Below the pieces are notes generated by a model that saw only the letters and a list, made by a program, of their open reading frames with translations, had not been told where the DNA came from and ran no database searches. Shown here piece by piece: positions 58,300 through 64,000 of a stretch of DNA of 64,000 nt (positions are counted from its first letter, which is position 1; every line of letters begins with the position of its first letter). The translations under genes and the position numbers were made by a program. The DNA lies in assembly GCA_030141605.1 (NCBI GenBank), contig JAQGDQ010000032.1, positions 355,501-419,500 on the forward strand. Reading direction: 5' to 3'. The DNA is from Tubiluchus corallicola. Its lineage: Eukaryota; Priapulida; Priapulimorpha; Priapulimorphida; Tubiluchidae.

Positions 58300-59466
58300 T
58301 CTAATTATTGAAATGTACTAAGATGCTCAAAGAATAGGTCAGAAGCACAAGTACTTCTTGGAAAAGCCTTTGTTTTAAATTCTTTATGCAGTCTTCCAGA
58401 TAATGCTGTTTCTGCATTTATAGGTGTTCTTGTACTGTCAATCTTGGATCATGTGGAGCAGGAGCAGTATATTCACATTTTCAGGAATTTCATCAGATCA
58501 GTAAACCAGCAGCGTTGCATGGATCCATTTTGTTAACTGAACTCTTTGCTATCTTCGCTGTGTTACAGTTTGTTGCGGAACAATTAATCTTTGTAGTTGC
58601 AGATTTATAGTTTATAGATATTACAGTTTTTTCAGATAGTCAATGTTTAGTAGGCATTGTATCTTTAGGATGGTCTTGTAACTGTTACAAAGATCTACGT
58701 GACAGTATGAAAACTTATAATAAATTTCTTAGTACGAAAACTTATGTGAAATTTCTTTATAGTACTAATATTCATGTTAACTTTATATGGCTTCCTGGTC
58801 ATTGTAATATTATTGGAAATGAGCTTGATGACTCCTTGGCTAAAAAGGCTGACCATGATGCTCAATTTACAGATGTAAATACCTGTATTTACACTTTGCA
58901 GGACGTCAAGAATGCAAGCTGAAAAACTTTACTTCGTAAATGGCAGTTTCGATGGAATCACTTTCAAACGGTAGATTTTTCTATAATTTGTGTTTCTTCA
59001 ATTTGTTTTGTGATCTTCAATAGAAGACTTGATTTTCCATCAAAGTCACAGTTTTCCAAACTTCTTCAATCACATACGGGCTACTCTATACTATATTCAT
59101 AAGATTGGAAACGTCAATTCTCCACCATGCAAGTGTGGTTTAGTGGAATGTGCTGTTACACAATATTTCCGACATACTGGCTTATCTAATTTCAAGCTAG
59201 TTGATACATTGGCATGTGAAGTCACTGACCAAGAAGGTGTTAATATTGAAGCGATAATTAAAGATTCTTTGTTCTTTTATAGATAGCACTGAACGTTTAA
59301 ACAAGTGAATACTATAATATTGCCTATGTTTCGTCAGTATTGGAGTGATATCACCACATTCTCTTTATTTCAGCTTTTATGAAAAATTTTCCATTGTGAT
59401 AAACAGCTTATATGTGTTGATTTAAGCATTTACATGAGCATTTTGTCGACAAACATTGATGTCGAA
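58300..59466 (+). pseudogene. Degenerate LINE fragment, copy 2
   Basis: It matches copy 1 (32141-33322) nearly end to end: remnants of the RNase H core (TVFSDSQCLVG-like), FIWLPGHCNIIGNELDDSLA, AQFTDVNTCIYTLQDVK and CKCGLVEC. It lacks the reverse-transcriptase part seen in copy 1 and carries several stops and small deletions, including loss of part of the Cys/His motif region. The 3' untranslated part (ACTATAATATTGCC, TTTCGTCAGTATTGG) is shared too. It lies in the first intron of DNAJA1, antisense to that gene. Confidence 0.82.
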
Positions 59467-59942
59467 ATTTTCTTCATGGAGAACATGAATTACAACATAA
59501 AGCTAAAATAATGTTTACATTCGAATCTTCTTTAGAACGGTATAACTGATATTTTAGCAAGGTAAAGTTTACGCATTATGTGTACATATTAAGAATATTA
59601 GTATTAGCAGCTACTACTTAGTATAGTACTAGCATAAAGAGTATGACTCATTGACTATCCCAACAAAAAAGGCAAGGTAAGATTACAAAGATGTGCGGAA
59701 CTAGTTACCAACCTTCAAATAATACTTACGCCGCTCAAATGAAAGCTTAGCAGAATTCACATTCAACTTTCTCTGTCCATTTATTAGTTTTAGATGATAA
59801 CAGGCTGACTCATTGTGTTTCGTTGTCATTGTCGTTGCTCACTTTTTGTTTCAGTAAATCTATCAATGGTTATCAATTGGTGTGTCTACCCTAACACAGT
59901 ACACATTGGTTGCCAACTAGATGCGAAAATAACTTTACTTAC

Positions 59943-59965
59943 CTGGGAAAATTAACATCAGCCAA
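59943..59965 (-). other. Non-coding first exon of DNAJA1 (5' UTR)
   Basis: The minus-strand donor TTCCCAG|GTAAGT ends at 59943 and pairs with the acceptor CTTTCCAG just upstream of the ATG exon (exon start 57413). The start is inferred from the TATA-like sequence near 59970-59985. Splicing has not been shown. Confidence 0.5.
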
Positions 59966-59997
59966 CTACTTATAACAGTATAACTAATTATTCACCT

Positions 59998-60092
59998 CAG
60001 AATGTTCTCCTTACTTTTCTTGCAGTTTCTAGAAAATTTGACGTCATCTGCACACGCCCCATCTAGTGTGCGATTTGTGATTTACTCTAACC
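59998..60092 (-). promoter_or_regulatory. DNAJA1 promoter with heat-shock elements, CRE and CCAAT box
   Basis: Two inverted heat-shock-factor units are seen: GAATGTTC at 60000-60007 and TTCTAGAA at 60027-60034. A perfect CRE palindrome TGACGTCA lies at 60039-60046, and a CCAAT box (plus strand) at about 60088-60092. They lie just upstream of the non-coding first exon of a heat-shock co-chaperone. The motif set fits stress induction through HSF1. Confidence 0.75.
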
Positions 60093-60099
60093 AATAGAA

Positions 60100-63000
60100 A
60101 TAATTCATTGTAAATATTTTTAATCATTTTATTCCTATTACCTGTTACGTGGCTTCTAGCCATGTGCAACTACTCCCAGCTATCATAAATTCATAATTCC
60201 AATGAAATAAAATTTTAATAAAAACCCTTCCGAACGCTTGCTGTATTATGTCTATATCTTTCACTTAACCGGTTAATTTTTTATCAGTTAACCATTAACC
60301 TAGTAATCAGATCTATAGGCAACACCGGAGACCCTCTGTAATTAAGGATGGTTGCAAGAATGATTTGTACGACTGACTTTAAAATAGGAGTATAGTATGA
60401 CATTAAAAAATTGTACCATCAAGGTCATCACCCATCGAGTCTTTGTGATGTTTTAATACCACGCTCAAGTACAAAAGCTTGCAAGCATAATAAGTAAATT
60501 ACTTTTAGTTTCAGAACTCGAGTCACTAGTTTTTTTAATCAGTTGCACACATTGCACACACAAGACTAAATTGTAATTTAAATTTCGAAGTAATGTATTT
60601 TCTACTAGCACATCTCAAATTCTTTTTTGGGTGATAATCAGTTATCCTGCTTTTCATGTGCTCACAGCATTATACACCAGGTTCATTTATCAGAAATTGC
60701 ACTATTTGAGCTCTACTCTGTTTTAAACAAAGCACTTTTTAGGCAACACATCTTTTTATATGTCTTGCTTGTCGCAATAAATTATATTTTTTATTTTAGA
60801 CAAATACTGCAGGGGTAGTCTATAATTAATTTTGGAGGTCAGTTGAAGGTATTGTCACAAAACACAAAGAAGTGTATCTTTTTTATTTTTATAATTATAA
60901 TTAAATACGTGATAAGTCTTTACTGCAAACCTTATTATTAATTTCTACTGTGAATTACCCAAGAAATTTTTGAATAAAAAAAATCGAGCCTGTAACTGAA
61001 TCGTCTAACAATATTTATTTTTATATAACAATGTGAAGAAACTAACTCTTATGTATATAAGATCCGAACACAGCAATTAAAACTACTACCACATTACGTA
61101 GCAGTTATTAAATGAAAAAAGCTTCAACTTCACCGTCAAAAGCTTTAACAAACAAAACGGTACAGTATTAACACAGCCATCATCTATTCCATGTGACAAT
61201 AATAATAATTACAGAACTGTTGTGTTACAATTAAGTTTGCTGAATGACTCACTAATTTCAGCATTACTGAAACAACGATTTTAGAGTGTAACACATTAAC
61301 TTCATCATGAAAACATACACCCCCACCTAGGTAATTTACATAACCACCCTACTCAAGATTTATATAAACAAAAGTCCTGTGCAAACAATTACAAACAGGT
61401 TTAACATAATCTTGGATATAATATTTATATAGATAATAATTATTATTTACAGTTTATTAGCTATGCCTGTACAAGTTTATCTCATGATAATAACACTCAA
61501 GAATACACAAATCAACAAATCAAACGTTGTTTATATTTTATATGTACTAAAACTATATCAGATATGCACAAATTTGACGCATTTCAAATTCATAGGTATA
61601 TCATGTAGGACCGGAGACAAAAACACTTAAAATAACACACCTTTTCAGAACTCGTAGGAAGCATTCAAATATCAACATGATGTTAAAACTAGTTTGTGTA
61701 ATTTAGTCACTATTATGGCCAGAATACAGAAATTTCATGAAGAACAAATTAATATATAAACCAAAAATTAAAGCAACATAGTTGATTAAGAAGCAGTTAC
61801 TGCTATGTTGAATTCAGCATCGTAGCAGTTACGATAAGATAACCCTGTTAAAAAATACTCAACAAAAGTAAAAAAGACTGCTTTTTTAACTCTATCAGGT
61901 AGCAAATTTCTCAATGACAAGAAAAAATTAAAATTAAATGAAGCAAATGATTAAAAATTTTATGCCACCAGCACACGTAAAATTAAATCAAGATTAATTC
62001 TTCTAAGATGATAAAAAGGTTGAGTAATCGAACAATGATTATAAAATCCAAAACATAAAAAAAACAAAAAGCTCTTAAAGAATGGTTCACAAATTGAAAA
62101 TACCTGAAAATTTTCACATTTTCATAAGTATCAAAAACGTAAGAAACTTTCGTTAATATGTAAAATATGTCATTATAAAGGCAATCAGATAATACAGTAA
62201 AGCAGCAGTAATCAACTACTGGTGCTGCATAATGGAAACATTTAAAACTACAGTAACTCCTCGGCAACTATGTAAAATTAATTTTTCCCATCTAATTAAC
62301 TACCTCAAATTTACAGTTATGAAGTTTGTTTATACTAGTATAAATTTTTCTGTGGCCACGTTATTGCACTACCATCACCTCATACCAAACGGGCTCAAAA
62401 TTATATTAAAAATCAGTAAACCAATATTCATAATTTAATCTGAATTATTCCTGAGAACCTAAGGCACACGAATATGTCCTGAGGATTGACTCTTTACTTG
62501 CCTACTTTCAGCCTAGATGTACAGATTCGTATTTAAATTTTGAAACACATTATACGTTATAGCTCAATCTTAATCTTAAACAAGTTCTGTAATAAAAATA
62601 GAATGAAATATGACAGCTCATAAATTCTTGCATAAACTTGCTAGTTGCATTAATGACAGCAACATAACAACAATTACATCACAATTGCTTCAGATTCTAT
62701 GCCATTATGCTGTCACAGGAGGTCATTTTTCGATAACAATTCATTATGATGGCTAACACTAATATGAAATCACGTACAACCGTATAACGGACCAAACAAT
62801 AACTAAGCAAAAATGTAACAATCTAACCAGCCCCCCGTAACAGTGCCAATCTACTAATAATGCATAAAAATAGATGCTTTTAACTTAGTCGAGGACAAAA
62901 GTACAACTTCAACAACTACTGTTATTTAGTCACTAAATGATATGCATGGATTCAAAAATTTGATTGAAGTGCTTAGAAATTCATCTAATAGTAAAAATGT

Positions 63001-63719
63001 CTGTTCAGCATTCTAACATTTTCTTGCAATTCAGTAGAAAAATACAACAAACAAAATTTGTAAACTTGTACTGTCAGATATAGCAAACGTGAAGCAATGC
63101 AACTAATGCAGTAATTGCAGAAAACAAAAAAAAATCTCTAAAATGTCCACCTCAAAAGCTCAAGATCCTCAAACCCACTAACAACATTTAAGGACTAAAC
63201 AACAGTACAAGGGCAATTTCTTATACAACAACAACAAGATTAGTGTGACAACGATTACAATGGGAAATGAGTCGTACAGTTAATCTAGCGAAGAATGAGG
63301 TGAAATGGTGTGATGATTTCTATCATTCATCTATCTATCAACTTCATTTGGAATTTCTAATTTATCAACAATAATAATAATTAACAATATTAACAAGTCA
63401 GCACTGCTGCACGCAGTAATGGCGTCATACATAAATGCTGAGTGCTCCTATAGCTACAAAGGTAAATATCGTCAACTACGATTTTCAATTAAATGTGTTT
63501 CTTACACTCTACCAAATATCGTACAGAGGATATGCAGCTAAGCTAATTAAAACAGCATTTTTTAGAGTACATTTAACTCTATCTATATTACTTTTAGATA
63601 CTGATACCTTATCTAGCAGCTGATTCGTAATCATTAATAAGCCAAATGTGTACTTTTTCTATAGATTTTAATATTATAGCGTAGTAAAAACATTGCATGT
63701 ACAATGCAAGCAGACTTAC
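60100..63719. other. Unannotated AT-rich region
   Basis: Several short open frames exist (for example 60627-60818, 61983-62267) but none shows a recognisable domain, splice-supported continuation or repeat. Part could be the 3' UTR of a gene entering from the right. Confidence 0.4.
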
Positions 63720-63770
63720 CCTGCCTGTGGAGCAGAAAATGTAGACTAGTATCATAAAAATTGGGTATTT
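63720..63770 (-). CDS. Possible short coding exon of an unidentified membrane protein
   Basis: Flanked by TTGTTTCAG and GTAAGT, this 51-bp stretch reads KYPIFMILVYIFCSTGR in one open frame, a hydrophobic segment followed by a charged turn. Its length is a multiple of three. No other exon of the same gene was found to the left, and the right side is cut by the window. The protein is not recognised; it may be a chance open segment. Confidence 0.25.
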
Positions 63771-64000
63771 CTGAAACAACATAATTTGGCAACTCAAAGT
63801 TGTTCTACTTTAACAGACGCACACCAACAATATTACCACAATGACACTGAGCAGTTCACAACAACACAAAATGTTAGAGTTATCAAAGGCTTAAAATGCA
63901 GATTTTGCTTCATAAAGTGGATAAAAAAGTGTTTTCATTACAAATTAACCACAAAATTTTATGAAATGAGACAAATGAATATAACAAGAGAAAATTGTCA

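Overview
The window is nuclear DNA from an animal. Its genes are split by many GT-AG introns, intergenic and intronic DNA is AT-rich, and cut-and-paste transposons, LINE fragments and microsatellites are scattered through it. The host genes recognised (SPPL2, Rab11, GK5, DNAJA1) occur across Metazoa, so the phylum cannot be fixed from them. The overall look is that of an invertebrate. No bacterial-style operon, CRISPR array, rRNA or intact tRNA gene was seen.

Layout. 1-33820 (minus strand): a signal-peptide-peptidase-like intramembrane aspartyl protease of the SPPL2 type, 16 coding exons, about 531 residues. Its third intron (12281-24221, nearly 12 kb) holds two complete, tandem, same-strand genes for secreted glycine/tyrosine-rich proteins (14265-16798 and 20286-22663). 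The two share exon structure, an intron inside the signal peptide, and a conserved promoter block of about 40 bp. The intron also carries a 0.7-kb TA-flanked inverted-repeat element and a hairpin. SPPL2 intron 2 holds a 3.6-kb element with inverted arms of about 670 bp. SPPL2 intron 1 holds a pogo/Tigger-derived deletion element and a broken LINE.

34290-35065 is a 0.77-kb inverted-repeat element in the divergent interval between SPPL2 and Rab11. 36528-45347 (plus) is Rab11, six coding exons, 218 residues, with four DNA-transposon derivatives in its introns, one nested inside another. 45348-49438 is intergenic and holds a tRNA-derived SINE-like repeat. 49439-51061 (plus) is an uninterrupted FGGY-family kinase of the GK5 (putative glycerol kinase 5) type. 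52520-57406 (minus) is a DNAJA1-type Hsp40, seven coding exons, 399 residues, with a non-coding first exon near 59943 and heat-shock and CRE-like sites just upstream. Its first intron carries a second copy of the LINE seen in SPPL2. 60100-64000 has no recognised gene apart from one possible short coding exon near the right edge.

The host genes are mostly housekeeping: an endosomal/lysosomal membrane protease, recycling-endosome Rab11, sugar or polyol metabolism, and Hsp70 co-chaperoning. They form no evident single pathway. The least ordinary biology is the nested pair of Gly/Tyr-rich secreted-protein genes with their shared promoter block. The transposon remnants are the next most interesting material.
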